From IMG/VR virus record IMGVR_UViG_3300027741_000075, positions 1-57,033 of that record: a DNA stretch of 57,033 bases. One strand, 5' to 3'. The number at the start of each line of letters is the position of its first letter. Position 1 is the first letter of the stretch. The notes beneath the pieces were generated by a model. The model was not told where the DNA came from. It ran no database searches and saw nothing but the letters and a program-made list of their open reading frames with translations. The DNA is from a virus. Positions 8,961-16,567 of this stretch are shown piece by piece. Made by a program: the position numbers and the translations under genes.

Positions 8961-9395
8961 ATGACAACCGAAACTAAAACAGTTTATAAATTAAAAATAA
9001 TTGAAACACGACCAAATTTAGATGTAAATTGGTATGAGTTTGATGGAAAATGGAATGAAGCGTGGCGAGAATTTAATGAATTTGAAAATAAAATAACAGC
9101 AACATTTATCGATGAAGCTGGATCAGAAAAATCTGTTGAAATAAATCAAATCGTTAGTAAAGTTACCGTATTTCCTAATCCAACAATATCTGAAGATGGA
9201 TTAACAAAAACTCGTGAATATTTAGAATTGACTAAAGAATACCATGATGAACTGCTTTCAGCATTGAATAATGAAGAATCTGGTTTATATTCACAAAAAG
9301 CATATGATATAGAATATGGAATTACACATCAACTTGTTAGTGAAGAAGAAGTGCGTGAAGTAGTTCCTCCAGCAGAACCAATAGCACCAACATGA
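8961..9395 (+). CDS. Unknown acidic protein, possibly late
   Basis: A 144-residue acidic protein with SD AGGAG (8950-8954). The N-terminal half alternates strands and loops (WYEFDGKWNEAWREF); the C-terminus ends in a Pro/Glu tail. I do not recognise the family. A late-promoter-like motif lies 37 nt upstream, and its stop overlaps the following nuclease gene. Confidence 0.55.
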   Translation: MTTETKTVYKLKIIETRPNLDVNWYEFDGKWNEAWREFNEFENKITATFIDEAGSEKSVEINQIVSKVTVFPNPTISEDGLTKTREYLELTKEYHDELLSALNNEESGLYSQKAYDIEYGITHQLVSEEEVREVVPPAEPIAPT

Positions 9396-10222
9396 TACGT
9401 ATAAAACAGACTTTCTGGTCTCTATGTATTTTAACTTCTGTGCTGTTTTTAGCATGGAACAATAATGCATTAGCTTGGACTCAACGTGCTCCTTTATCAC
9501 CTCAAGCATGTGCGGTTCATGCGCCTTATGGATTCCCTGTTGTGCAAAATGTTCAGCCAATTTGCAGAGAAGCATATCTTGTTGGATATGATGAACAAGC
9601 AAAGATTCCAAAGTTTGTAACATACGAATTAACTCCTCCGAATGCATTGGGTTGTGTAGCACGTACTAATGCATTTGTTGCAGATCAATCAGTACCTAAT
9701 GGTCCACGTCCAGATGATTATGTTGGCACGGGTTACGACAAAGGTCATGCCGCACCAGATGGTGATATGAGTTGGGATACACAAGTAGAATATGAATCTT
9801 TCTTAATGACAAACATGTATCCACAAGCAGGTTCATTGAATCGTGGTGTTTGGAAATTACTCGAAACTTCTGTTCGTGGTTGGGCAGTTCAGCTAAATCA
9901 ACCTTTTACTATATACGTTGGTGCATTTTATGGTGCTGGTGATAAAACAATTGGGAATGGTGTTGTTGTTCCACATGGTTATTATAAAATTGTAATCAAT
10001 AATACAACACATGAGGTTGCTGGATGGAAATTTCCGCATGTACCACCATATCCAAATCTCGGAAATGACATGCGTGTATATCGTGTGCCAATCTCAGAAA
10101 TAGAAAAACAAGCTGGTGTAAAGTACTTATTTCCATCTAAAGCAAAAGAGTTAGAACCTGGTCAAGAATGGCCAGTTGATTTTGGTGCACTAACTAATGT
10201 TAAACGTAAAAAGTGTGGATAA
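9392..10222 (+). CDS. Secreted DNA/RNA non-specific endonuclease
   Basis: A 276-residue beta-beta-alpha-metal (NucA/Serratia type) nuclease. A signal peptide (residues 1-28, ending ALA) predicts export to the periplasm or medium. The catalytic motif is YDKGHAAP (Asp116-Lys-Gly-His119), a DKGH variant of the usual DRGH. Asn141 and Asn150 (TNMYPQAGSLNRG) and Glu158 match the metal-binding/active-site helix. Five Cys in the mature part suggest disulfides. It may degrade DNA from lysed cells or competing phage genomes; this is inference. Confidence 0.85.
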   Translation: MIRIKQTFWSLCILTSVLFLAWNNNALAWTQRAPLSPQACAVHAPYGFPVVQNVQPICREAYLVGYDEQAKIPKFVTYELTPPNALGCVARTNAFVADQSVPNGPRPDDYVGTGYDKGHAAPDGDMSWDTQVEYESFLMTNMYPQAGSLNRGVWKLLETSVRGWAVQLNQPFTIYVGAFYGAGDKTIGNGVVVPHGYYKIVINNTTHEVAGWKFPHVPPYPNLGNDMRVYRVPISEIEKQAGVKYLFPSKAKELEPGQEWPVDFGALTNVKRKKCG

Positions 10223-10234
10223 AAGGATTAACAA

Positions 10235-10531
10235 ATGAAAAAAATATTAACTGTATTTTTGTTAATGGTGTCTGCTTCATCATTTGCACAGCACCATGGT
10301 TATCATCACGGTTATGGACTTAGACCATATAATTGGATTGGACCTACAATCATAGGCGGTGTTATTGGATACGAAATTGCACGACAACAACCTATAATTG
10401 TTCAGCAACAGCCCGTATTTGTTCAACAGCAACCCGTTATAATTCAACAGTCGCCGCAAGTGTGTACTGATTGGAAAGAAATTCAATATCCTGATGGCAA
10501 ACTTTATCGTGAAAGAACTTGCACACAATAA
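10235..10531 (+). CDS. Exported protein with glycine-rich and Gln/Val repeat segments
   Basis: A 98-residue protein with a clear signal peptide (ends SSFAQ), a His/Gly/Tyr-rich stretch, a Gly-zipper-like segment (IGPTIIGGVIGYEIA), then QQQP-type repeats and a C-terminal domain with two Cys. Similar small proteins occur in betaproteobacteria. Function unknown; it was probably acquired from a host. It follows the secreted nuclease by 12 nt. Confidence 0.65.
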   Translation: MKKILTVFLLMVSASSFAQHHGYHHGYGLRPYNWIGPTIIGGVIGYEIARQQPIIVQQQPVFVQQQPVIIQQSPQVCTDWKEIQYPDGKLYRERTCTQ

Positions 10532-10533
10532 TC

Positions 10534-10683
10534 ATGTGGAGACTATGGGCAAAAGCACTAGGTGAAAAGGCTAGTGCATGTGATAAAGAGTCGGACAGAG
10601 TTGCAATTATCAGAACAATTATTGTGCTTTGCTATATAATAACAAACATATTCATCGTAGCAGGCGTTATAAGGCATTGGTAA
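10534..10683 (+). CDS. Small conserved membrane protein
   Basis: A 49-residue frame beginning MWRLWAKALGEKAS and ending in a hydrophobic helix followed by IRHW. I recall near-identical small proteins in T4-like cyanophages, which supports the frame. The charged N-terminus should be cytoplasmic, with one C-terminal transmembrane helix. Confidence 0.7.
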   Translation: MWRLWAKALGEKASACDKESDRVAIIRTIIVLCYIITNIFIVAGVIRHW

Positions 10684-10686
10684 AAC

Positions 10687-11310
10687 ATGGCACACATCGT
10701 AGCAAATCTTCCCGCAGTTAAGTGTTTTGTACGCAAAGAATTTCTCTATGACTTTGAAAAGGGTCATGGAGAATTAGTTCCTTGCTGGTGGATAAGTATA
10801 AAGAGTTTGAGGGGACAAGCATTTCGCATAGAAGCATATCTAAATGAATACGGCGCATTATATGACAAATTGCCATTACACGCATTCTGCTGGAAAGAAA
10901 TAACAAATGAAATGCCCCTCGACCAATTACAATTGTGGGATTGTTTGTCATATGACATTACTGTAATTAAAAAAGCACAGTTGCAATCTCAAAAATGTAA
11001 ATTCAAAACTAAGGCTGGTGATTGGAGATACGGCGAGTATATGTTTACTGTCGATTCTGCACATCCAGATTTTAATGTACTAGATACAGGATTCAGCGAA
11101 GATGTTGAAGATCATAAGTCTTACAACTTTATTAAGTGTGATAATGGGCAATTTGCCGCACAGCCCAACAATAGAATGCTGATTCTAGAACCTAGTAGCA
11201 ACCCTAAAGAACTTAAGATTCCAGATTTCAAAGTAGCAACAAAGCGTTGGTCTGTAGAGACTGAAGCAAAATGGGCACTTGGAAGTACCAGTACTGTAAT
11301 GTACGAATAA
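10687..11310 (+). CDS. T4-like conserved protein of unknown function
   Basis: A 207-residue protein with no signal peptide, rich in aromatic residues, with repeated acidic/aromatic segments (GDWRYGEYMFTVDSAHPDF). From memory it belongs to a conserved family in T4-like marine phages located near the small MWRLWAKAL-type membrane gene. No catalytic motif seen. Confidence 0.6.
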   Translation: MAHIVANLPAVKCFVRKEFLYDFEKGHGELVPCWWISIKSLRGQAFRIEAYLNEYGALYDKLPLHAFCWKEITNEMPLDQLQLWDCLSYDITVIKKAQLQSQKCKFKTKAGDWRYGEYMFTVDSAHPDFNVLDTGFSEDVEDHKSYNFIKCDNGQFAAQPNNRMLILEPSSNPKELKIPDFKVATKRWSVETEAKWALGSTSTVMYE

Positions 11311-11319
11311 GGAGAAAAA

Positions 11320-11532
11320 ATGACAACATATAACGTATTCTGCGATACATGCGAAGCTGAGTATTCAGTAACACCATCGGCAGGAGTATCAGATTTAATT
11401 CCAACAAATTGTTCCTATTGTGGCTCTCATATAGCAGAAGAAACAATTACGGAATTAGAAGAAGAATGGACTGATGAAGATTGGGATAGTCTAATAGAAG
11501 ATGAATGGAACACGGAAGAAGACAATAGATGA
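11320..11532 (+). CDS. Small zinc-ribbon protein with acidic tail
   Basis: A 70-residue protein with two CxxC knuckles (CDTC at 8-11 and CSYC at 32-35) and a strongly acidic C-terminal half. Likely binds one zinc. The acidic tail could mimic DNA or contact a basic protein. SD AAGGAG. The stop overlaps the resolvase start. Confidence 0.6.
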   Translation: MTTYNVFCDTCEAEYSVTPSAGVSDLIPTNCSYCGSHIAEETITELEEEWTDEDWDSLIEDEWNTEEDNR

Positions 11533-12098
11533 TCGTAGCAGGAATAGATTATTCCCTAACATGTCCTGCAATGTGCGTATTTGATGATGAAGACGGAGAG
11601 TTTAGTTTTGAAAAATGTCATTTTTATTTTCTGACACAATCTAGAAAATATGATGTACAATTTAAAAATATAACAGGTAGATTTTTTGACCACGAAGGAA
11701 TGACAGATGTATTGCGATATGATGGTATATCAAATTTCTTTATCGATAAGTTGTTAGATACAGACAAAGATTGCCACGTATTCCTAGAAGGTTATTCTAT
11801 GGGGTCAAAGGGCAGAGTGTTTAATATTGCAGAGAACGCTGGTATTCTAAAATACCGATTATGGTTGTTTGCCGTAGAATGTACAGAAGTGCCACCAACA
11901 GTACTTAAGAAATATGCTACTGGTAAAGGCAATGCAAATAAAGAACGAATGCAAGAAGTCTTTGAAGAATTTAATGATATTCGTCTAAAGGAAGAACTAC
12001 ATATGACTGAGAAGCAATGGAATCCTTCTTCCGACTTAATTGATGCATATTGGCTATGCAAATATGGAGTTGATAGGTTGACATCCCAAACAAAGTAG
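11529..12098 (+). CDS. RuvC-like Holliday junction resolvase
   Basis: A 189-residue RNase H-fold nuclease. Acidic active-site residues appear in order: Asp in GIDYSLT (residue 7), Glu in LEGYSMGSKG, and Asp residues in SDLIDAYWL near the C-terminus. The segment PPTVLKKYATGKGNANKE also fits RuvC-type proteins. T4 uses endonuclease VII instead, while several cyanophages carry this RuvC-like version; it probably resolves branched DNA before packaging. Confidence 0.8.
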   Translation: MIVAGIDYSLTCPAMCVFDDEDGEFSFEKCHFYFLTQSRKYDVQFKNITGRFFDHEGMTDVLRYDGISNFFIDKLLDTDKDCHVFLEGYSMGSKGRVFNIAENAGILKYRLWLFAVECTEVPPTVLKKYATGKGNANKERMQEVFEEFNDIRLKEELHMTEKQWNPSSDLIDAYWLCKYGVDRLTSQTK

Positions 12099-12106
12099 AG
12101 TATACT
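12078..12106 (+). promoter_or_regulatory. Consensus promoter with palindromic -10 region
   Basis: TTGACA (12078-12083) and TATACT (12101-12106) with 17-nt spacing. The -10 lies in the palindrome AGAGTATACTCT (12097-12108), a possible operator. It starts inside the end of the resolvase gene and should drive the ClpP-like and glycosyltransferase genes. Confidence 0.8.
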
Positions 12107-12133
12107 CTATATTACTGTAGAAAGTGAGTGATT

Positions 12134-12808
12134 ATGGACGAAGAAGAAAACAAGCTAGAGTCGATATTCAAGGACGATTCAAAAAAACCTAGACAACCAA
12201 AAATACTAGGGCAACTATACACATTGTATTTGGTTGGAGAAATAACTTCTCCTGAAGAATATGTTGACTGGTATGAAACAATCAGAAATGCAACAGAGAA
12301 TGATGTGATTAAAATTCACATCAATTCTCCTGGCGGCAATTTATTTACTGCTATACAACTAATGCGTGTCATGGCAGAATCTCAAGCAAATATTTTAACA
12401 TCAGTAGAAGGCGCATGTATGTCTGCGGCTACGATGGTGTTCTTATCTGGTGATGGATTTGAAATCTCAGAACATTCTATGTTTATGTTCCACAATTATT
12501 CTGGTGGAACTGGCGGCAAAGGTGGTGAGATGTACGATAATATCATGTATGAGCGTAAGTGGTCGGATAAATTTATGCGTAGCATATATGATGGGTTCTT
12601 AACTGACATTGAAATCAAGTCAATGTTAGAGAACAAAGATATCTGGATGGAACCAGAAGAAGTCTTTAAGCGTTTGAACAAACGTGGTGAAGATAGATTG
12701 AAAGGCGCAGAGGTTAAAACTAGAAAACCTAGAGTAAAATCTGCGGTTAAAAAAACACCTGCTAAAAAAGTGAGAAACGCAAATGTCAGAAAACCAAAAG
12801 AGTCCTGA
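12134..12808 (+). CDS. ClpP-like serine protease
   Basis: A 224-residue ClpP/SppA-fold protease. The oxyanion segment INSPGGN (64-69), nucleophile Ser97 (GACMSAATM) and His120 (MFMFHNYSGG) are visible; the acidic third residue should lie near 170. The C-terminus (about 190-224) is a Lys/Arg/Pro-rich tail absent from bacterial ClpP. I use the ATG at 12134; an upstream GTG at 12128 is possible. It may process virion proteins or act with a host unfoldase. Confidence 0.85.
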   Translation: MDEEENKLESIFKDDSKKPRQPKILGQLYTLYLVGEITSPEEYVDWYETIRNATENDVIKIHINSPGGNLFTAIQLMRVMAESQANILTSVEGACMSAATMVFLSGDGFEISEHSMFMFHNYSGGTGGKGGEMYDNIMYERKWSDKFMRSIYDGFLTDIEIKSMLENKDIWMEPEEVFKRLNKRGEDRLKGAEVKTRKPRVKSAVKKTPAKKVRNANVRKPKES

Positions 12809-13511
12809 TGGATTATTTCTAGTATCTTCAGCTATACACACAAATCATGGAGTATATAATTCTGACCAGCGCCTAGAACAAACAATAAACACACTAAAGT
12901 CAATTAAAGAAAGATGCGATGCAGATATCGTTCTGCTTGATGGTGGCTTAAAATCTCCAACTGACGAAGAGCGAAAAGTTTTAGAAGAATACGCAAAAGG
13001 AATTGTTAGTTTTTCTGACGCACCTTCTATCAAAGATATCTTAGCTATCCCAAGTCAAGACATTGTAAAAAACATGGCAGAGATTGTTATGTTTGGTTCA
13101 ACGTTTCAAGACATTGGTGTTTCTGGCGACTACAAAAAATACAAACGAATTTTTAAGATGAGTGGAAGATATGTGTTAAATGATAACTTCAATTATCAAA
13201 CACACATTGATGCGAAGGATAAAATTATCATTCGTGGTCCTTTCACTAGTCAATTCACATCAGCACAAACTGGTGGAGTCATATTTCAGTACATGAGTAG
13301 ACTGTGGAGTTTTGATTCTGAAATGCTTCCTAACATTGCAGAAGCATATGGTAGAATGTTCAAAGACATAAATATGGTTTTGACTGGCGGTGGATACATT
13401 GACATAGAGCATTTATTGTTTGTGCATTTAGACCCATCAAAAATTCAGAAGATTGCAAAAATTGGAATTGAAGGAAACATTGCACCCAATGGAAATGGAA
13501 TTTCAGAATGA
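12783..13511 (+). CDS. Probable glycosyltransferase (GT-A-like)
   Basis: A 242-residue protein. The N-terminus (SSAIHTNHGVYNSDQRLEQT, then a strand ADIVLLDGG) resembles nucleotide-sugar-binding folds, and FKMSGRYVLNDNF plus TGGGYIDIEHLLF fit acceptor and catalytic regions of glycosyltransferases in T4-like phages. No DxD motif is unambiguous. It overlaps the protease gene by 26 nt and is followed by another probable glycosyltransferase. Confidence 0.55.
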   Translation: MSENQKSPDGLFLVSSAIHTNHGVYNSDQRLEQTINTLKSIKERCDADIVLLDGGLKSPTDEERKVLEEYAKGIVSFSDAPSIKDILAIPSQDIVKNMAEIVMFGSTFQDIGVSGDYKKYKRIFKMSGRYVLNDNFNYQTHIDAKDKIIIRGPFTSQFTSAQTGGVIFQYMSRLWSFDSEMLPNIAEAYGRMFKDINMVLTGGGYIDIEHLLFVHLDPSKIQKIAKIGIEGNIAPNGNGISE

Positions 13512-14329
13512 AGTATAAAATTTTTCAGATTTGTTTTGAACAAAATCAAATACCACAAGTTGATCCTCTGCTAACACCATTTGACAATACAAAGAATGAA
13601 CGCCCTGAATTGAGAGAGTTTCATTCGTTCAATCGTATTATTGATGAAGGCTTTGCAGATGACTTAGATGCATGGGGTGTATTTGGTCCACGTTGGCAAG
13701 ACAAGATGCGCCATTCATCACAAGTTATTGTTGATGCGATTAAAGACAATTCAGAAGCAGACGTTTGGATTTTTAATCACGCAAGAGTACAAGATGCATT
13801 CATGTATAACGTATGGGAACAAGGTGAATACTTTCACAAAGGAATTCGTAGCGTTACTGGAACCGCACTTCAGGCTGGAGGTTATGATACTACTGCGCTT
13901 GAAGTTGTAATGACGGATGCTACATGTTATTGCAGTTACTTTGTCGCAAGAAAAGAATTCTGGTTAGACTATATCGCTTTTGTTAAAGACGTTAAAACAC
14001 ATCTAGAAGCATTGACTGGACTTGAAGCCGACATTTATCATGGTAGTGCAAACTATGCTAGAGACCCGAATCTGAATATGTTTCCGTTCATTGTAGAAAG
14101 ATTGTTCTCAACATTCTTGCACATGAATGGAAAATACAAAATCTATAGCAGAAAATATGATTACAGCGTTTATAAGGATCAAGTAAATGATTTTTATAAA
14201 ATTATCGAATCGATGAATGAGTTGAAGCGATTGACGTTGACTCAAGATTCTCCAGATTTGTTTCATCATTGGAATCAACTGAGAGTATATTTTATTAAAA
14301 TGTATCCGCAATTATTTAACTTGGACTAA
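13508..14329 (+). CDS. Probable capsular/glycan biosynthesis transferase
   Basis: A 273-residue soluble protein. The central part (WIFNHARVQDAF, SYFVARKEFWLDYI and NMFPFIVERLFSTFL) resembles phage and bacterial proteins annotated as glycosyltransferases that end in an FxxERLFS-type segment. It overlaps the preceding transferase by 4 nt, so the two are likely partners in host-surface or virion glycosylation. The substrate is unknown. Confidence 0.5.
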   Translation: MKYKIFQICFEQNQIPQVDPLLTPFDNTKNERPELREFHSFNRIIDEGFADDLDAWGVFGPRWQDKMRHSSQVIVDAIKDNSEADVWIFNHARVQDAFMYNVWEQGEYFHKGIRSVTGTALQAGGYDTTALEVVMTDATCYCSYFVARKEFWLDYIAFVKDVKTHLEALTGLEADIYHGSANYARDPNLNMFPFIVERLFSTFLHMNGKYKIYSRKYDYSVYKDQVNDFYKIIESMNELKRLTLTQDSPDLFHHWNQLRVYFIKMYPQLFNLD

Positions 14330-14330
14330 T

Positions 14331-14624
14331 ATGATTATCGATTTGTTTCGACCTACTATAGAATGGATTAAAGATGATTTTAAATCTAACCGAATTCGCT
14401 TTGTTGTTGAGTTGCTTGCTTGGGCTATTAGCATTGGTTGTAGCATTACTATGGCGAGTACAGTCCCCAATCCTCCTCTTCTTACTTTATATCCTGTCTG
14501 GATCACTGGCTGTGCTTTGTATGCTTGGGCTTCTTGGACTAGGAAATCTTTTGGCATGTTGGCTAACTATCTACTGCTAACAACAATTGATACCATAGGA
14601 CTAGTGAGAATGCTTACCGCTTGA
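14331..14624 (+). CDS. Small membrane protein
   Basis: A 97-residue protein with an amphipathic N-terminus (FRPTIEWIKDDFKSNRIRF) and about three hydrophobic segments (27-43, 50-68, 75-95). I recall similar unnamed proteins in T4-like marine phages. It starts 1 nt after the preceding stop. An overlapping frame at 14374 is hydrophobic but lacks an SD and is probably a shadow. Confidence 0.6.
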   Translation: MIIDLFRPTIEWIKDDFKSNRIRFVVELLAWAISIGCSITMASTVPNPPLLTLYPVWITGCALYAWASWTRKSFGMLANYLLLTTIDTIGLVRMLTA

Positions 14625-14649
14625 CTTTCCATAGAACATGAGTTATAAT
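14621..14649 (+). promoter_or_regulatory. Consensus promoter
   Basis: TTGACT (14621-14626), 17-nt spacer, TATAAT (14644-14649). It overlaps the end of the preceding gene and is 25 nt upstream of the 14675 ATG, which has SD AAGGAG. Confidence 0.85.
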
Positions 14650-14674
14650 GAATGTATTCGCTTAAGGAGTATGT

Positions 14675-15166
14675 ATGGCAAATAAAACTTGGACAATTTC
14701 ACTGGAAGAAGATCCTGAAACAGGAGACTTGATTCTTCCTTTAAATGATGAGATACTAGAAGGAACTGGTTGGAAAACTGGTGACACTATTGATTGGATT
14801 GACAATAAAGATGGAAGCTGGACTATGAAGAAAATTGAAACTCAATGGGTTCTTGTTGAAGCTGTATCTATGTTCCGTGAACGTTACATGGTAGAAGTGC
14901 CTGTTGGCACAGATTATTATGGTAAAGACAAAGCAGATTGGGCACTTGATACTGTAACATTAAGCGAGGCTAAAGAATTTTCACAAGAACACTTAGGCGA
15001 AACTATTGTATCGCATCGTGTTGTTACAAAAGAAGAAGCACTAGCAATGTGCGATAAAGATAATGACTATGCAAGAGTGTGGAATGATGAATTGAAAATT
15101 AAAACATTTTTCACCAAAAAGGAAGAACATATTCGTGATGGAGATTATAATGACTCTACCCGATGA
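14675..15166 (+). CDS. Two-domain protein with AbrB-like N-terminus
   Basis: A 163-residue protein. Residues 1-50 (TWTISLEEDPETGDLILPLN, then a GTGWKTGDTIDW segment) resemble the swapped-hairpin AbrB/MazE fold seen in phage proteins. The C-terminal part is acidic and helical and not recognised. First gene behind a consensus promoter, so probably early. A DNA-binding role is possible but unproven. Confidence 0.55.
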   Translation: MANKTWTISLEEDPETGDLILPLNDEILEGTGWKTGDTIDWIDNKDGSWTMKKIETQWVLVEAVSMFRERYMVEVPVGTDYYGKDKADWALDTVTLSEAKEFSQEHLGETIVSHRVVTKEEALAMCDKDNDYARVWNDELKIKTFFTKKEEHIRDGDYNDSTR

Positions 15167-15383
15167 AAGATATCGTGCGTTGCGTTGTGGACAACAATTA
15201 CTTTTAGATTTATTGAATCCTAAAGTAACGCCTAAAGTTCCAAAATACATTCGTCAACGTGCATTAGGTATTTTGCGACACTATCCAGATTCATATCACT
15301 TCACACGGATTGTAGAAAAGTTGCCTGAAGATTTTTCTGTTAATAGTCCATTTGTAAAGGTGACGAATGAAAACGGAAACTGA
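15150..15383 (+). CDS. BPSL0761-family small protein
   Basis: A 77-residue protein. The pattern TLPDERYRALRCGQQLLLDL followed by IRQRALGILRHYP matches the BPSL0761 family, which I know mainly from betaproteobacteria, where it is a small protein of unknown function. I chose the ATG giving MTLPDER at the N-terminus, as in the family. It overlaps the upstream gene by 17 nt and points to gene exchange with a betaproteobacterial host. Confidence 0.75.
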   Translation: MTLPDERYRALRCGQQLLLDLLNPKVTPKVPKYIRQRALGILRHYPDSYHFTRIVEKLPEDFSVNSPFVKVTNENGN

Positions 15384-15537
15384 AAATGAAGTTGTGCATT
15401 TTTTACAAGAGTTGCTACATCCTGAAGGTTTTGGATGGTCAGTAACTGCTGAGGTTCGTAAAGAATCAAAGCGCCTTTTAATTATGATAGAAAGTGAAAG
15501 TAATGAGCAAGATTCAACAATTCGGCAGAGTCTATGA
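15367..15537 (+). CDS. Small unknown protein
   Basis: A 56-residue frame starting MKTETENEVVHFLQELLHPEG with a potential SD (GGTGA) at 15358-15362. It overlaps both neighbours slightly. The amphipathic sequence looks like a real protein, but I do not recognise it. Confidence 0.5.
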   Translation: MKTETENEVVHFLQELLHPEGFGWSVTAEVRKESKRLLIMIESESNEQDSTIRQSL

Positions 15538-15805
15538 AACGTTTGATCCCAGTAATAAAAAACATAGAAAAATTTTCCATGATGTTTTAAGATATCGTAC
15601 ATGGGGTAGGTCTCCGATTTGTTTTTGGGCAGAAGATGATTCTTCTGGTTCTAACAGTTTGATGGATCAATGTATCAAAGCAATGGGAAGATACTATATA
15701 GAAAAAGAGTTTGGTGTGTTACTAGATGACGATCCTTTTGGTGGCGGAGAACTAACTCGCACTAGACCGAATCCGTGTCCTCATTCTTGGAAGAAATTAA
15801 AATGA
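15503..15805 (+). CDS. Small unknown protein
   Basis: A 100-residue protein (MSKIQQFGRVYETFDPSNKK...) containing an aromatic/acidic central part (TWGRSPICFWAED) and a Gly-rich segment. I chose the ATG at 15503 over the GTG at 15494 because a purine-rich SD precedes it. Coupled to the next gene by ATGA. Confidence 0.55.
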   Translation: MSKIQQFGRVYETFDPSNKKHRKIFHDVLRYRTWGRSPICFWAEDDSSGSNSLMDQCIKAMGRYYIEKEFGVLLDDDPFGGGELTRTRPNPCPHSWKKLK

Positions 15806-16527
15806 AAGTTTATATCGGACCCTATAAAAATTGGATAGGACCATATCAGATTGCCGAAGCACTTTGTTTTTGGGCAAAGCCTGTCGAGGATGAATATGGA
15901 TACAAACGTAAACCTGATTGGGTGCATAACTTTGGCACTTGGCTTTCTCATGGAACTACAAAAGAAGAAATTGTAGAGTCGAAAAACGCACCAGAAACTT
16001 GGCTATTGAAATTATGTCGATGGATAGAGTCTAAGCGTAATCGTAGGTCTTATATCAAGATTGACAAATACGACACATGGTCAATGGACCATACACTTGC
16101 AATGATTGTCTTGCCTATGCTAAAACAACTGCAAGCAACAAAGCATGGGTCGCCTAATGTTGATGATGAAGATGTGCCAGAAGAATTAAAGTCAACTTCA
16201 GCGCCAGCAAAAGAAAATGAATGGGATACTGATGAAAATCATTTCAAGCGTTGGGATTGGGTATTAGATGAAATGATTTTTGCATTCACTTGCAAGAATG
16301 ATGATTCTTGGCAAGAAGCATTTCGTTCCGGCGAACATGAGTTGATTTGGAAACCTGTTGATAAAGATGGCAATGAAGTCCCAAAAAAAGACGCTAAGTT
16401 GTTTCGAATGGAACATGGTCCTAACGACACATACAAGTGTGACTATGAAGGCATGAAAGTTGTTGAGACACGAATTCAAAACGGATTCCGTTTGTTTGGC
16501 AAATACTATCAAGCACTTTGGGATTAA
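15802..16527 (+). CDS. Conserved phage protein of unknown function
   Basis: A 241-residue protein. The core (RSYIKIDKYDTWSMDHTLAM, then a LPMLKQLQATKHGSP segment) is very recognisable: it occurs in many unrelated large phages, as a conserved unknown. Other common landmarks are YIGPYKNWIGPYQIAE at the N-terminus and GFRLFGKYYQALWD at the C-terminus. Start chosen at the ATGA overlap. No enzymatic motif is clear. Confidence 0.75.
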   Translation: MKVYIGPYKNWIGPYQIAEALCFWAKPVEDEYGYKRKPDWVHNFGTWLSHGTTKEEIVESKNAPETWLLKLCRWIESKRNRRSYIKIDKYDTWSMDHTLAMIVLPMLKQLQATKHGSPNVDDEDVPEELKSTSAPAKENEWDTDENHFKRWDWVLDEMIFAFTCKNDDSWQEAFRSGEHELIWKPVDKDGNEVPKKDAKLFRMEHGPNDTYKCDYEGMKVVETRIQNGFRLFGKYYQALWD

Positions 16528-16531
16528 ACTA

Positions 16532-16561
16532 TGCTAAATACTCCTATGATAATCATAGGAG
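16532..16561 (+). promoter_or_regulatory. Late-promoter-like motif followed by SD-sequestering inverted repeat
   Basis: TGCTAAATA (16532-16540) resembles the T4-type late promoter. Directly after it, CTCCTATGAT (16541-16550) and ATCATAGGAG (16552-16561) form a perfect 10-bp inverted repeat with one central base. The 3' arm contains the endolysin SD AGGAG (16557-16561). A transcript reading through from upstream could hide the SD; one starting about six bases after the motif would lack the CTCCT that pairs with it. Confidence 0.65.
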
Positions 16562-16567
16562 ATGGCG

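Noticed and set aside
14374-14580. Hydrophobic 68-codon frame overlapping the membrane protein at 14331
   Set aside because: The 14331 frame is longer, couples to its neighbour, and matches remembered phage proteins; the other is a shifted shadow.
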